Assembly (NCBI GenBank): GCA_964406605.1
Contig: CAYOSF010000001.1
Location: 310,001 to 374,000, forward strand
Origin: CAYOSF01 sp964406605
Lineage (GTDB): Bacteria > Chloroflexota > Dehalococcoidia > DSTF01 > RBG-16-68-14
DNA length: 64,000 nt
Reading direction: 5' to 3'
Below the pieces are notes generated by a model that was not told the origin of the DNA, made no database searches, and saw only the letters and a list, made by a program, of their open reading frames with translations. The position numbers and the translations under genes are program-made. Below, piece by piece: positions 44,316 through 52,569 of the stretch. Every line of letters begins with the position of its first letter. Positions within the stretch are counted from its first letter, which is position 1.

Positions 44316-44965
44316 AAGCAACCCCTTCAGCAACGTTCGCCGGTCAGGTCGGCGCGGTAGGCTCGACCCAGGGCGGGGAGCGCCCCAGCCTTGGGAAGGT
44401 CACCCACCGCCACGTTTGGCCCCAAACGCACCGTCCCGCATGGGTCGGTTCCGATCTGCAAATGGCGGCTGTCCCAAGGGCGTCCTCGGGGCCTGCGCTC
44501 GGAACTCAAAGCCGGGCGCCGGCACCCATGTTCTTGTCGGCGGGCGACCGAGACGAGCCACTCCGCTGTCTCACCATCATGCACTGCTCCCCGTTGACCT
44601 GTCGGGGCCAAGATAGCACGCATGTGACGCTGGGGAGTAGCCATCGACCGGTCCGCCTGCAGGGGTTGGGCTTGCTGAGCTTCGCCGCATCCGCGGCGGA
44701 TCGGCGGCCGATCGCCCTGTGTTTGACGTTCTGGGCAAGTGCGGCGTAGTATAGCCGCGGGGAGTGGCGAGTGTGCGACGCTATGTGTGTTGCCAATACC
44801 GATATCCGATCCATGCATGGGATTGCGAGACGGGAGCCGGCGAAGTCGCGGTTGGCCCGGTCAGCGGATCACGGCCGGATGGCTGGTGACTCCGCGCGCC
44901 CGTCGGCACACCGACGGCAGCCTGCGCGCAGCACTGCACAGACTGGTGGAGGAAGGACGGACACG
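44316..44965. other. Divergent control region between the sulfoquinovose and metal clusters
   Basis: This 650-base gap separates the divergent sqdB and copper-chaperone genes. I see overlapping promoters near 44723-44753, and on the minus strand a leader of some 430 bases running to sqdB. A 163-codon minus-strand frame (44327-44818) has weak coding character and no recognisable domain. No known riboswitch consensus was found. Confidence 0.4.
44723..44752 (+). promoter_or_regulatory. Probable promoter of the copper-chaperone operon
   Basis: TTGACG (44723-44728) and TAGTAT (44747-44752) are spaced by 18 bases. On the opposite strand TATACT (44748-44753) overlaps the same -10 and faces sqdB, but without a good -35 box. 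Confidence 0.55.
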
Positions 44966-45943
44966 ATGACGAGAACGCTGAGAGTTCTCACTATGGCCTT
45001 GCCCATGGGCATGCTCGCGCTGGCGCTGCTGGCAAGCGTGAGTTGTTGTGGAGAAGAGGAAAAGGAGAATCCGGCCGCCACGGTGGGGAATCTTGAGATC
45101 AGGAACCCCTTTGCGCGTGTGGTGATGGACGGTGGGGCGGTCTACTTCACAATAGAGAACTCCGGCGACACGGACGATGCGCTGGTAGGCGTGGCCTCGG
45201 ACGTTGCCGAGAAGGCGGCCTTGCATGAAACGGTGACCGAAGGCGCGATGATGCGCATGCAGCCGGTTGAAGAGATCGCGGTCCCGGCCGGGGGCGAGGC
45301 GGTGCTGGAGCCGGGCGGCTACCACGTGATGCTGACGGGACTGAAGAAAGAACTGGAGGAAGACGACCGGTTCGAGATGACGTTGACCTTCGAGAAGGCG
45401 GGCTCCGTGGATGTGGAGGTTGGGGTCGAGCCGTTCGCGGAGCCGGACCAACGGATCGACGATCCGTACAACCCCTCGTATCGGGTGGTCACCTCCCAGG
45501 TGCTGTCGATTGAGTCGGACCTGGGCATGAGGGGAGGGCTCGGCGCGCTGCTACGGGGAGCCGAGCCTTCGTGGCACATGGCGTCCATGCGAGTGATGGA
45601 AATCGAGGAGGCCTGGCCTGAGGTCCGCCTCGAGTTGGAGCGAAGAGCGGAGCACCAGCCGGGCGCGGAGCCGGCGATGGACTCCTTCGAAGGCGCGCTG
45701 GCCGACGTGAAGGCTGCGGTGGCAGCCGAGGAGGCGTCAGGTGCGTCGAGATCGCTGGGTGAGCTTTCGGGCTCCTTCGAGGACGTGAAAGACGTGCTGC
45801 ACGAGACAGAGGTGGACGGGCGGAGGTTGGCCATCGTCAGCTCCTCCTTTGTCGCCGGCTGGATCGTGCTCATCACTGTCAGTCTGCTCGTGGCGAACTG
45901 GCGCGACCCGAAGCTTGTGCGGTCGCGACGAAGGGCGCGATGA
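44966..45943 (+). CDS. PCuAC-domain copper chaperone with C-terminal membrane anchor
   Basis: The 325-residue protein has an N-terminal signal segment ending SVSCCGEE (a weak lipobox), then a PCuAC domain with the copper ligands His87, Met95/96/98, His120 and Met122. Residues 155-285 are an unrelated helical acidic domain, followed by a membrane helix (SSSFVAGWIVLITVSLLVANW) and a basic tail. PCuAC proteins carry Cu(I) to cytochrome oxidase or other copper enzymes outside the membrane. ATG 44966 has a GGAGGAAGG site. It leads into the polyferredoxin gene after 55 bases. The extra C-terminal half is unusual for the family. Confidence 0.82.
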   Translation: MTRTLRVLTMALPMGMLALALLASVSCCGEEEKENPAATVGNLEIRNPFARVVMDGGAVYFTIENSGDTDDALVGVASDVAEKAALHETVTEGAMMRMQPVEEIAVPAGGEAVLEPGGYHVMLTGLKKELEEDDRFEMTLTFEKAGSVDVEVGVEPFAEPDQRIDDPYNPSYRVVTSQVLSIESDLGMRGGLGALLRGAEPSWHMASMRVMEIEEAWPEVRLELERRAEHQPGAEPAMDSFEGALADVKAAVAAEEASGASRSLGELSGSFEDVKDVLHETEVDGRRLAIVSSSFVAGWIVLITVSLLVANWRDPKLVRSRRRAR

Positions 45944-45998
45944 GGATGACTTTGGCAAGCACGGTGCCAGCGGCTGGGGACTCGTTGGGAGGCAAGAC

Positions 45999-47456
45999 AT
46001 GAACGAACAAGGAATGAAAGCAGAAGACAGGGCCGGCGACTCGCAGGCTGGGGACAGCACCGGGGGCGGCGCCTACAGATACAGCTTCGACATACTGCAG
46101 ATCGGCGTAGTGAGGGCGATGGCGAGGAGCCGCTACGTGCCGCTCGTGTTCCAGACGTTCATGGTGATGGTGCTTGCCTACGCCATCTATGCCTCGTTTG
46201 TCGCCGTTGATGACAGAGGGAACAACCTTGGGTTGCTGATGTTCTGGTCCGTCTTCTGGCCGTCCATGATCATGATCAGCCTGGTGACAGTCGGCAAGAT
46301 GTGGTGCGGCATATGCCCGTTGGGCGCCATCAGCGCCGCCGCGCAACGCTTCGGCCTAAACAGGCCCTTCCCGAGAAAGCTGGGGAGTGGAGTCGTCGCG
46401 CTCGTGCTCTGGATCGGCGTCGTCTGGCTGCTCCGGGAGGTATTCGATGTCAGTGGGCGCGGGTTTTGGACGGCGTGGTTCTTCCTTGGTTTTGTGGCGA
46501 TCGCCGTGCTGGTCGGACTGGTGTTTCGGGGCAGATCGTTCTGTCGGTACGTATGCCCGATCGGGATCATCTCCGGGCTCTGGGCCATGCTGTCGTTCGT
46601 CGAGTTGCGCCCCACGAAGGAGAAATGCGAGGAGTGTCGCACGTACGAGTGCGTCACGGGTAGCGGCAAGGTGCGCGGGTGTCCAATGGACCTTCATCCG
46701 GGACGGCTGCAAAGCAACCGCGACTGTGTCTATTGCCTGAACTGCATCAAGACGTGCCCGCATGAGTCGCCGCAGATCCGGCTCCGGATGCCCGGGCGCG
46801 AGCTGGTGCAGGGCGCCCAGCGCCTGGCGATCGACGCCGGGTTCCTCCTCTGGGTGCCCGTCGTACTCGCCCTGAAAGAGAACATGGAGCACTACTACAC
46901 GCCGGCGTTCCTGGTGTCGCTCACCAACTGGTTCCAGGACCTGCTGGGCACGGGGAGCCGTCAGGGCATCTGGTTTGCCGTGGTGGTGGTGTTCAATGGG
47001 GTCCTGCTGCTGGCAGCCTATCTGGTGGCCACGAAGATCGCGTCGCGGGTCCTGTCTTGGGACTTCCGGAGGTCCTTCGCCACCTTCGGCTACATGTTCG
47101 CCCCGATCGTCTTGGTGACGATCGGCGGACATGCCCTCCACTACTTCCTGGATACGATATGGGGGCAGATGGTGACAGCGATCCTGGCGCCTCTGGGCAT
47201 CTACGCATACCATGAGCCCGCGCTGCTGAGCCCGGGCGGTGTCAGATTTGTCGGAGACGAGTTCCTGATGCCGGTGCTGTACGCACTGGGTTTTGCGTGG
47301 GCCGTCGCGCTGCCTTACCCGATCGCCGCCTTTCGGGAGGGCGACCAGCGAAAGGTGCTTCGCGCCGCGACGCCGTTCGCCGTCATCGCGCTCCTCATAG
47401 CGGGCTTCTTCCTCTGGTCGCACATGCACTTCTCCGGAGGGATGTGGCGCTGGTAG
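45999..47456 (+). CDS. Membrane polyferredoxin (NapH/NosR/CcoG-like 4Fe-4S protein)
   Basis: The 485-residue protein has about nine membrane helices and several cysteine motifs: CGICPLG, CRYVCPIG, CEECRTYECVTGSG, GCPMDL and CVYCLNCIKTCPHESP. CxxxCP loops at membrane helix ends are typical of NapH, NosR and related proteins that pass electrons from quinol to periplasmic enzymes or to metal-centre assembly. No nosZ or nap gene is nearby; the upstream copper chaperone suggests help with a copper site. ATG 45999 follows GGGAGG. Confidence 0.85.
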   Translation: MNEQGMKAEDRAGDSQAGDSTGGGAYRYSFDILQIGVVRAMARSRYVPLVFQTFMVMVLAYAIYASFVAVDDRGNNLGLLMFWSVFWPSMIMISLVTVGKMWCGICPLGAISAAAQRFGLNRPFPRKLGSGVVALVLWIGVVWLLREVFDVSGRGFWTAWFFLGFVAIAVLVGLVFRGRSFCRYVCPIGIISGLWAMLSFVELRPTKEKCEECRTYECVTGSGKVRGCPMDLHPGRLQSNRDCVYCLNCIKTCPHESPQIRLRMPGRELVQGAQRLAIDAGFLLWVPVVLALKENMEHYYTPAFLVSLTNWFQDLLGTGSRQGIWFAVVVVFNGVLLLAAYLVATKIASRVLSWDFRRSFATFGYMFAPIVLVTIGGHALHYFLDTIWGQMVTAILAPLGIYAYHEPALLSPGGVRFVGDEFLMPVLYALGFAWAVALPYPIAAFREGDQRKVLRAATPFAVIALLIAGFFLWSHMHFSGGMWRW

Positions 47457-47576
47457 CGGGAGGCGCGTTCTCCGCCCTCTGGACTGTAGCGCTCCCTCTT
47501 AGGCGAGGTGCTCTGGTTGCGCGTTGTCGCCCGCCCCGGGCCCGGATCTCTCGCGCGCGCTGACACACCACATTCT

Positions 47577-47606
47577 TTGACAGGGTTGGCAATTGCGGCC
47601 TATACT
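47577..47606 (+). promoter_or_regulatory. Near-consensus promoter of the Fur-family gene and cobalt/nickel transporter
   Basis: A perfect TTGACA (47577-47582) and TATACT (47601-47606) are spaced by 18 bases, one of the best promoters in the window. It starts the regulator-transporter unit independently of the upstream polyferredoxin gene. Confidence 0.75.
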
Positions 47607-47609
47607 AGA

Positions 47610-47632
47610 TGCAAGCAGTTGCAGGAGCAACT
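47610..47632 (+). promoter_or_regulatory. Overlapping dyad operators, probably for the Fur-family regulator
   Basis: TGCAA-GCAG-TTGCA (47610-47623) and AGTTGC-AGGA-GCAACT (47617-47632) are two perfect overlapping dyads directly after the -10 box. A further GCAATTGC lies in the promoter spacer (47589-47596). The TTGC/GCAA half-sites recall those of the nickel regulator Nur of Streptomyces, though spacing differs. The location suits autoregulation. Confidence 0.55.
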
Positions 47633-47634
47633 AG

Positions 47635-48069
47635 TTGAGTTGCGAGACTGAAACCGCACAGGTTCTGCGCGAGACCGGTCGTAGGGCCACTCCTCAGCGG
47701 CTCATGATCTTGACCACTCTGCGCCACGCTCATGGGCATCTCACCGCCAACGAGATATGCGAAGAGGTGTGCCGGGAGTACCCCTACATAGACATCTCCA
47801 CCGTGTATCGCACGCTGGGCGTCCTCAAGGACCTCCGGCTCGTATCGGAGACCGACATGGGCACGGGCGACACGACGTACGAGTGGGTCCGCCGCTTGCA
47901 GCGCCACCACCACCTGATCTGTCGTAGCTGCGGGTTGGTGGCGTCCTTGGACCACAAGCACCTCGAGGGGCTTGGCACCGAGATTGCGGCCGAAACGGGC
48001 TTCAAGGCGGACCTCGATCATTTCGCCATCTTCGGTGTCTGCAAGGATTGCGCGGAATCGTGCCAGTAG
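47635..48069 (+). CDS. Fur-family metalloregulator (Nur/Zur-like)
   Basis: The 144-residue protein has the Fur winged helix (RRATPQRLMILTTLRHAHGHLTANEICEEV...ISTVYRTLGVLKDLRLVSE), a histidine run at 91-93 (RHHHLICRSCG) and two CxxC pairs (Cys96/99 and Cys136/139) for structural zinc. The metal sensed cannot be read directly, but the downstream CbiM-type transporter and Nur-like dyads in its promoter point to nickel or cobalt. TTG 47635 is used; GGAG lies 9 bases upstream within the second dyad, so operator and ribosome binding site overlap. Confidence 0.9.
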   Translation: MSCETETAQVLRETGRRATPQRLMILTTLRHAHGHLTANEICEEVCREYPYIDISTVYRTLGVLKDLRLVSETDMGTGDTTYEWVRRLQRHHHLICRSCGLVASLDHKHLEGLGTEIAAETGFKADLDHFAIFGVCKDCAESCQ

Positions 48070-48089
48070 GGTTCTTGGAGGGAACGGCC

Positions 48090-48776
48090 ATGTACGAGCC
48101 CCCGATACTCATGCACATACCGGATGGCTTCTTGAGTGCGCCGGTGTCCGGTGTCTTCTACGCTATCAGCGCGATCGTCCTGGCGATTGCCGTGTGGCAG
48201 ACCAATCGAACGTTGAATGAGCGGACTGTCCCTTTGATGGGCGTGCTGGCGGCGTTCATCTTCGCGGCGCAGATGATGAACTTCCCGGTCGCGGGAGGCA
48301 CGTCGGGCCACATGCTGGGCGGTGCGCTGGCCGCGATCCTGGTTGGGCCTTGGGCTGCCATCGTCGTAATGACGGCGGTGATCGGGGTCCAGGCTCTCAT
48401 GTTCCAGGACGGCGGCCTTGCCGTACTGGGAGCGAACGTCTTCAACATGGGGATTCTGACGGCCTTCGTTGGGTTCGGCGTGTATTGGCTGGCGAGCGTG
48501 CTGGGCGGCGGCCGGCGGCAGGTGGTTCTCGCGGGTGCGTTTGCGGCCGCCTGGACGAGCGTGATGCTGGCCGCTCTGCTCACTTCCGCGCAGCTGGCGA
48601 TGTCTGACACCTCGCCGTGGACCGTCGTGGTCCCGGCCATGATGGGCGTTCACGCGCTCATCGGCATTGGTGAGGGACTCATCACCGCCGGCGCCGTTGC
48701 GTTCATTCTCGCGACGAGGCCTGACTTGGTGCGCGCGGCCGGTTCCCAGACCGCAGTCCAGCCGGCTCAGGGCTAG
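48090..48776 (+). CDS. cbiM: Cobalt/nickel ECF transporter substrate-binding subunit
   Basis: The 228-residue membrane protein matches CbiM/NikM: MHIPDGFLSAPVSGVFYAIS, AAFIFAAQMMNFPVAGGTSGHMLGG, MTAVIGVQALMFQDGGLAVLGANVFNMG and a late GIGEGLITAGAVAFI. Family structures bind the metal through the N-terminal Met-His-Ile. Here that sequence starts at codon 8: ATG 48090 has a strong GGAGG site, while ATG 48111 would put MHI at the terminus but lacks a site. The seven-residue extension may be trimmed. The four transporter genes follow in order M-N-Q-O. Confidence 0.9.
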   Translation: MYEPPILMHIPDGFLSAPVSGVFYAISAIVLAIAVWQTNRTLNERTVPLMGVLAAFIFAAQMMNFPVAGGTSGHMLGGALAAILVGPWAAIVVMTAVIGVQALMFQDGGLAVLGANVFNMGILTAFVGFGVYWLASVLGGGRRQVVLAGAFAAAWTSVMLAALLTSAQLAMSDTSPWTVVVPAMMGVHALIGIGEGLITAGAVAFILATRPDLVRAAGSQTAVQPAQG

Positions 48777-48788
48777 GGAGGCGACACC

Positions 48789-49139
48789 ATGAACAAGAGC
48801 TGGATTGCCGTCACTGCGGTGGGGATTGCCATCGCACTCGGGATCACGATGTTCAGTCCCTGGGCGTCAAGCAATCCGGACGGACTGGAGCGCGTCGCCG
48901 AGGACAAGGGCTTCGTCGATGAAGGGAACGATCCTGCGTACAAGGTGATCGCCGACTACGTGTTTCCCGGAATCGAGAACGAGCGGGTGGCGACCGTTCT
49001 TGCGGGGGCAGTAGGCGTCGTGATCGTGACGGGCGTTTCGCTGGGCGCCGGCTTTGGACTGTGGGCGCTCTCTCGGTCTCGAGCCCGGAAGGGTGGGCAG
49101 AAGGAGCCCGGATCAGCGGACGGCGGCGAAGGAGCCTGA
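48789..49139 (+). CDS. PDGLE-domain protein (CbiN-like ECF component)
   Basis: The 116-residue protein has two membrane helices flanking an exported segment with SNPDGLERVAEDKGF, the PDGLE signature, and DYVFPGIENERVATVLAG. Such proteins replace CbiN/NikN in many cobalt/nickel ECF transporters and sit next to the M component. ATG 48789 lies after GGGAGG, 12 bases behind cbiM. The C-terminal tail is short, basic then acidic. Confidence 0.87.
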   Translation: MNKSWIAVTAVGIAIALGITMFSPWASSNPDGLERVAEDKGFVDEGNDPAYKVIADYVFPGIENERVATVLAGAVGVVIVTGVSLGAGFGLWALSRSRARKGGQKEPGSADGGEGA

Positions 49140-49142
49140 CGC

Positions 49143-49931
49143 GTGGCCATCTTCTTCCTCCGAGAGCGCTATCGCCACGGAACCGGTCTGCTTCACAGGT
49201 CTGACTCTCGGGTCAAGTTGCTGATTGCGGTTCTGTTCGCGTTTGGGGTTGCCCTGGTGCCGGAGGGACACTGGCTCGCCTACGGAGGGTTCGGGCTGTT
49301 CGTGCTGGCTACGCTGGTACTTAGCGGCCTCCCGCCGGCGCTCGTGATCGGACGGTCCATGCTGGCGCTACCGTTCGTCGCCGTGGCAGTCCCCTTGGTC
49401 TTCACTCGTGAGGGAAGCGCGCTCTTCCACTTGCCGGTCCTCGGATGGTCCGTGTCCGAAGAGGGAGTGATCGCCGTCGCCAGCATCATGCTGAAGTCGT
49501 GGCTCGCGGTCTTGATGGCGGTGATTCTCACCTCCGTCACCGTGCCCCTCGATCTGATCAGAGGTCTCCAGCGGCTGAGGGTGCCGCGTGTCATGGTGGC
49601 TACCGTGTTGTTCATGTACCGGTACATCTTCGTGATCGCGGACGAAGGTCAGCGTCTGATGCGGGCAAGGGACGCCCGGAGCGCGAACCGTGGGAGGGGA
49701 GGTTCGGGTGGGACGGTGTGGTGGCGCGGTCGTGTGCTGGGCAACATGGTGGGTTCACTCTTCATCAGGAGCTACGAACGGAGCGAGCGGATCTACGAGG
49801 CAATGCAGGCTCGCGGGTACGACGGTACGATCAGGTTCATGCAGGAGCGGGCGCTGTTGGGCCACGATTGGGCGCTGTTCGGCGTCGCACTTAGCCTGTT
49901 GCTCGCCTTGGGTGTGTATGCTCGACTATAA
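49143..49931 (+). CDS. cbiQ: ECF transporter transmembrane subunit T (cobalt/nickel)
   Basis: The 262-residue EcfT protein has five or six membrane helices and the coupling motif region RDARSANRG and RSYERSERIYEAMQARGYDG, whose Ala-Arg-Gly element contacts the ATPase. GTG 49143 follows the PDGLE gene by three bases. It overlaps the ATPase gene by 14 bases. Confidence 0.92.
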   Translation: MAIFFLRERYRHGTGLLHRSDSRVKLLIAVLFAFGVALVPEGHWLAYGGFGLFVLATLVLSGLPPALVIGRSMLALPFVAVAVPLVFTREGSALFHLPVLGWSVSEEGVIAVASIMLKSWLAVLMAVILTSVTVPLDLIRGLQRLRVPRVMVATVLFMYRYIFVIADEGQRLMRARDARSANRGRGGSGGTVWWRGRVLGNMVGSLFIRSYERSERIYEAMQARGYDGTIRFMQERALLGHDWALFGVALSLLLALGVYARL

Positions 49932-50673
49932 GCCGGCTATCGAAGTAGGGGAGGCCCCGCCAGCGCCGGTCGCGGCCGAGGTGGTCGGACTTTCCTACGC
50001 GTATCCCGACGGGCGAGTTGCACTGCGCGACGTAGACCTGACGGTGCGGGCCGGCGAGCGGGTTGCGCTGGTCGGCCCAAACGGCGCCGGCAAATCGACG
50101 CTGTTGCTGCACCTCAACGGCATCCTCCGCGGGCAGGGAACCGTCCGGGTCGCGGGTTTGCCCGTTGCCGGGGACAACCTGCCGCGGATTCGGGCGCTCG
50201 TGGGGCTCGTGTTTCAGAACCCTGACGACCAGCTCTTCTCGCCGACTGTATTCGATGATGTCGCCTACGGTCCGCTCTATATGGGATTGCCGGAGGACGA
50301 GATCCGGGAGCGAGTGGCGAGCGCGCTGGCGGCCGTAGACATGACCGGTTTCGGCGAGCGGATGCCACACCACCTGAGCATCGGGGAAAGGAAGCGCATT
50401 GCCCTGGCGACCGTCCTGTCGATGGAGCCCGAGATCCTTGCTCTGGATGAGCCCTCTGCGGGACTGGATCCGAGGGCACGGCGCGGCCTTATTGGGCTGC
50501 TCAGAAGCCTTCCCCAAACGCTCATCGCGTCAACGCACGACATGCACCTGGTGCGTGACCTCTTCGAACGCATGGTGATTCTGCACGAGGGTCAAGTGGC
50601 GGCGGACGCGGCGACGGAGGACCTGTTGGCGGACGAAGATCTGCTGCTCCGATACGGACTCGAGGGGCCGTAA
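49918..50673 (+). CDS. cbiO: ECF transporter ATPase subunit (cobalt/nickel)
   Basis: The 251-residue ABC ATPase has Walker A GPNGAGKST (53-61), a Q-loop FQNPDDQLFSPTVFDDVAYGP typical of ECF ATPases, Walker B ILALDEPSAGLDPRA and the H-loop STHDMHLV. The signature motif reads LSIGERKR rather than the usual LSGGQ/E, a change seen occasionally in this group. It powers the CbiM-PDGLE-CbiQ transporter. ATG 49918 lies in the end of cbiQ. Confidence 0.93.
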   Translation: MLDYKPAIEVGEAPPAPVAAEVVGLSYAYPDGRVALRDVDLTVRAGERVALVGPNGAGKSTLLLHLNGILRGQGTVRVAGLPVAGDNLPRIRALVGLVFQNPDDQLFSPTVFDDVAYGPLYMGLPEDEIRERVASALAAVDMTGFGERMPHHLSIGERKRIALATVLSMEPEILALDEPSAGLDPRARRGLIGLLRSLPQTLIASTHDMHLVRDLFERMVILHEGQVAADAATEDLLADEDLLLRYGLEGP

Positions 50674-50740
50674 GAGGTCCGCGCGCGACTGCGGCGGACG
50701 GGCTCCGCGCTGAGAGGGCTAGCTGCTATCCTGGCCGCAG

Positions 50741-51157
50741 ATGGATGCTTTGTGGGTGTGGATCATCGCGCCCGTCGCTGCTCTGGTCGTCGTGCTCGCG
50801 CTGGGCGGCTGGTGGCTGGCGCGGAGTCAAAGCGCAGACGCGCGGGCGCTCATCGCGCGCGTACAGCGGTTGCCCTGGCGGGCCAAGGCTCGGTTGGCGT
50901 GGGCACTGCTTCGCGACCCGCGGGTGCCGATCTGGCTGCGGGCACTCGTTCCCGCGGTCATCCTGTATCTGCTCACACCGATAGACATCATTCCAGACTT
51001 CCTGCCCGTTGTCGGCCATCTGGACGATATCCTCGTCTTGCTAGTCGCCGGAGGGATGTTGGTACGCTTCGTGCCGCGCCGCGTGATGGAGGAGCAGATC
51101 GCCCGGCTTGAGGCGGAGGCAGCGAAGGATGACAGTGGCGCCGATGGACAGGCGTAG
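50741..51157 (+). CDS. DUF1232 (YkvA-like) membrane protein
   Basis: The 138-residue protein has an N-terminal membrane helix (about 5-27) and the DUF1232 core VPIWLRALVPAVILYLLTPIDIIPDFLPVVGHLDDILVLLVAGGMLVRFVP. The TPIDIIPDFLPVxGxxDD signature is diagnostic; function is unknown in general. A TATCCT lies 11 bases upstream of ATG 50741 and could be a -10 box for a nearly leaderless transcript. It converges with the GNAT gene. Confidence 0.87.
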   Translation: MDALWVWIIAPVAALVVVLALGGWWLARSQSADARALIARVQRLPWRAKARLAWALLRDPRVPIWLRALVPAVILYLLTPIDIIPDFLPVVGHLDDILVLLVAGGMLVRFVPRRVMEEQIARLEAEAAKDDSGADGQA

Positions 51158-51163
51158 GGTCTC

Positions 51164-51637
51164 TCAGCCTTCTTGTTGCGCTCCGTAGATTCCCCTTTCG
51201 CTGCCCGGTATCACGAAGGCGCCGCAGACCTTCTCGTAGAACTCGGCCGGGCCGACGCCGCCTATGATCCCGTAGGCGTATCCCAGCTCGAACATCGCCT
51301 CCAGGCAGCGAAAGAGGAGGGCGGCGCCGATGCCCCGGCCGCGCATGTCCTCCCGAACTCCCGTCGGGCCGAAGTAGCCGCGTCGCGTGCACTCGTACAC
51401 CGCGAGGCCGACGATGTTCCCGCCGCTCGTGGCGACGAAGGCGGTGATCGGTTGTCGAGAGAAGGCGGTCCCCGCCTCGTCTACCCAGAGGGTGCCGAAC
51501 TGCTCCCGGACGAACGCGTCGAAACGCGATCGTTCCCAGGGCTCGGCTCGACGGACAGCGACGCCGGCCTGGGCCGCCTTCCTGTAGTAGCCGGCGGCGT
51601 CGGGCAGGTCGTAGAGGCGAACAAGCATGTCGGGCAT
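51164..51637 (-). CDS. GNAT-family N-acetyltransferase
   Basis: The 157-residue protein has the acetyl-CoA binding motif GVREDMRGRGIGAALLFRCLEAM, preceded by the strand IVGLAVYECTRRGYFGP and followed by GYAYGIIGGVGPAEFYEKV. The acceptor is unknown. It starts two bases after the YdjC-like deacetylase stop on the same strand, so the two are probably co-translated; this may mean an amino-sugar substrate. Confidence 0.87.
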   Translation of the reverse strand: MPDMLVRLYDLPDAAGYYRKAAQAGVAVRRAEPWERSRFDAFVREQFGTLWVDEAGTAFSRQPITAFVATSGGNIVGLAVYECTRRGYFGPTGVREDMRGRGIGAALLFRCLEAMFELGYAYGIIGGVGPAEFYEKVCGAFVIPGSERGIYGAQQEG

Positions 51638-51639
51638 GG

Positions 51640-52536
51640 TCAGCTCCTCAGGGTACCCGAGCGGTAGGCGTCACGGATCTGCCTGTAGCCGATCGTCTTC
51701 ACGCCCAGCCGGGCCAGTTCTTCGGCCATGGTTCGGTCGCGGAACAGCTCGTAGTCGTTTGCGCGCAAGGGGGCGGTGTCGGCCATGGCGATGACCTCCT
51801 CCGCCGGCACGGCGGGGTGGACGAGGAAGTGGGTGAGGCCCGGCCGGAGACCGGCGAAGAGGCTCTTGAACTGTGATTCCTTGGTGTCCGGCGGGTAGTG
51901 CATCGTGTTGGGGAGGACGTGGTCCAAGACGGGAAAGCCGGCCTCGTCCAAGCGGCGGAGCTGCGGCTCCATGGCCGACCAGTAATCGGCCAGGCCGGTG
52001 CGGAGCATTCGCTCAGGGTTCGGGTGGTAGGCGAAGACGGGCAAGCCGTACTCGAGACCGAGCGAGAAGTAGGTCTCCATGAACTTGGGCTGGACGACCG
52101 TGCCCATGTGTGTGTCCAAGTGGGTGACATCGATCCCGGCGGAGAGGACGGTCTCTATCTGGGCACGCAGCTCCCGCTCGGCCTCCTGGACGGAGATATG
52201 CTGGGTCGCTTCCTCGACCGTTCGCCAGAGGTATCCCTCGTCGTCGTAGAGGCCGGGCGCTGTCGACCGGTCGGTGAGCGCGCGCCATCGATACGCGTCG
52301 TACTCGCAGGTGAGAGTCATGTGCACGCCCAGGTCCGCCCCCGGGTGCGCCGCAGCGTAGGCGACCACCTCCCGGAACCAGGGAGCGGGAACCATGACGG
52401 AGGCGGAGGTCAGGCTGCCGTGCTCCAGGCACTCGAAGGCGGCGGCGTTGGCGGCGTGGGAACTGCCCACGTCGTCGGCGTGGAGGATGAGGACACGGTC
52501 ATCCGATGCGAAGCCCAGGCGTTCTGAGAGCAGCAC
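51640..52536 (-). CDS. ChbG/YdjC-family carbohydrate deacetylase
   Basis: The 298-residue protein has the YdjC catalytic pattern: LILHADDVGSSHAANAAAFECLEHG with its Asp pair, HPGADLGVHMTLTCEY and THLDTHMGTVVQPKF with metal-binding histidines, then HPAVP late. Family members remove acetyl groups from chitooligosaccharides and other amino sugars. Start is GTG 52536. It precedes the GNAT gene by two bases. Confidence 0.88.
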   Translation of the reverse strand: MLLSERLGFASDDRVLILHADDVGSSHAANAAAFECLEHGSLTSASVMVPAPWFREVVAYAAAHPGADLGVHMTLTCEYDAYRWRALTDRSTAPGLYDDEGYLWRTVEEATQHISVQEAERELRAQIETVLSAGIDVTHLDTHMGTVVQPKFMETYFSLGLEYGLPVFAYHPNPERMLRTGLADYWSAMEPQLRRLDEAGFPVLDHVLPNTMHYPPDTKESQFKSLFAGLRPGLTHFLVHPAVPAEEVIAMADTAPLRANDYELFRDRTMAEELARLGVKTIGYRQIRDAYRSGTLRS

Positions 52537-52569
52537 GAGGTGAGGATACTACGGAACGGCCGTCTTGGA

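Noticed and set aside
44327..44818. A 163-codon minus-strand frame upstream of sqdB.
   Set aside because: It overlaps the promoter region and the sqdB start, lacks a ribosome binding site and shows no recognisable domain.
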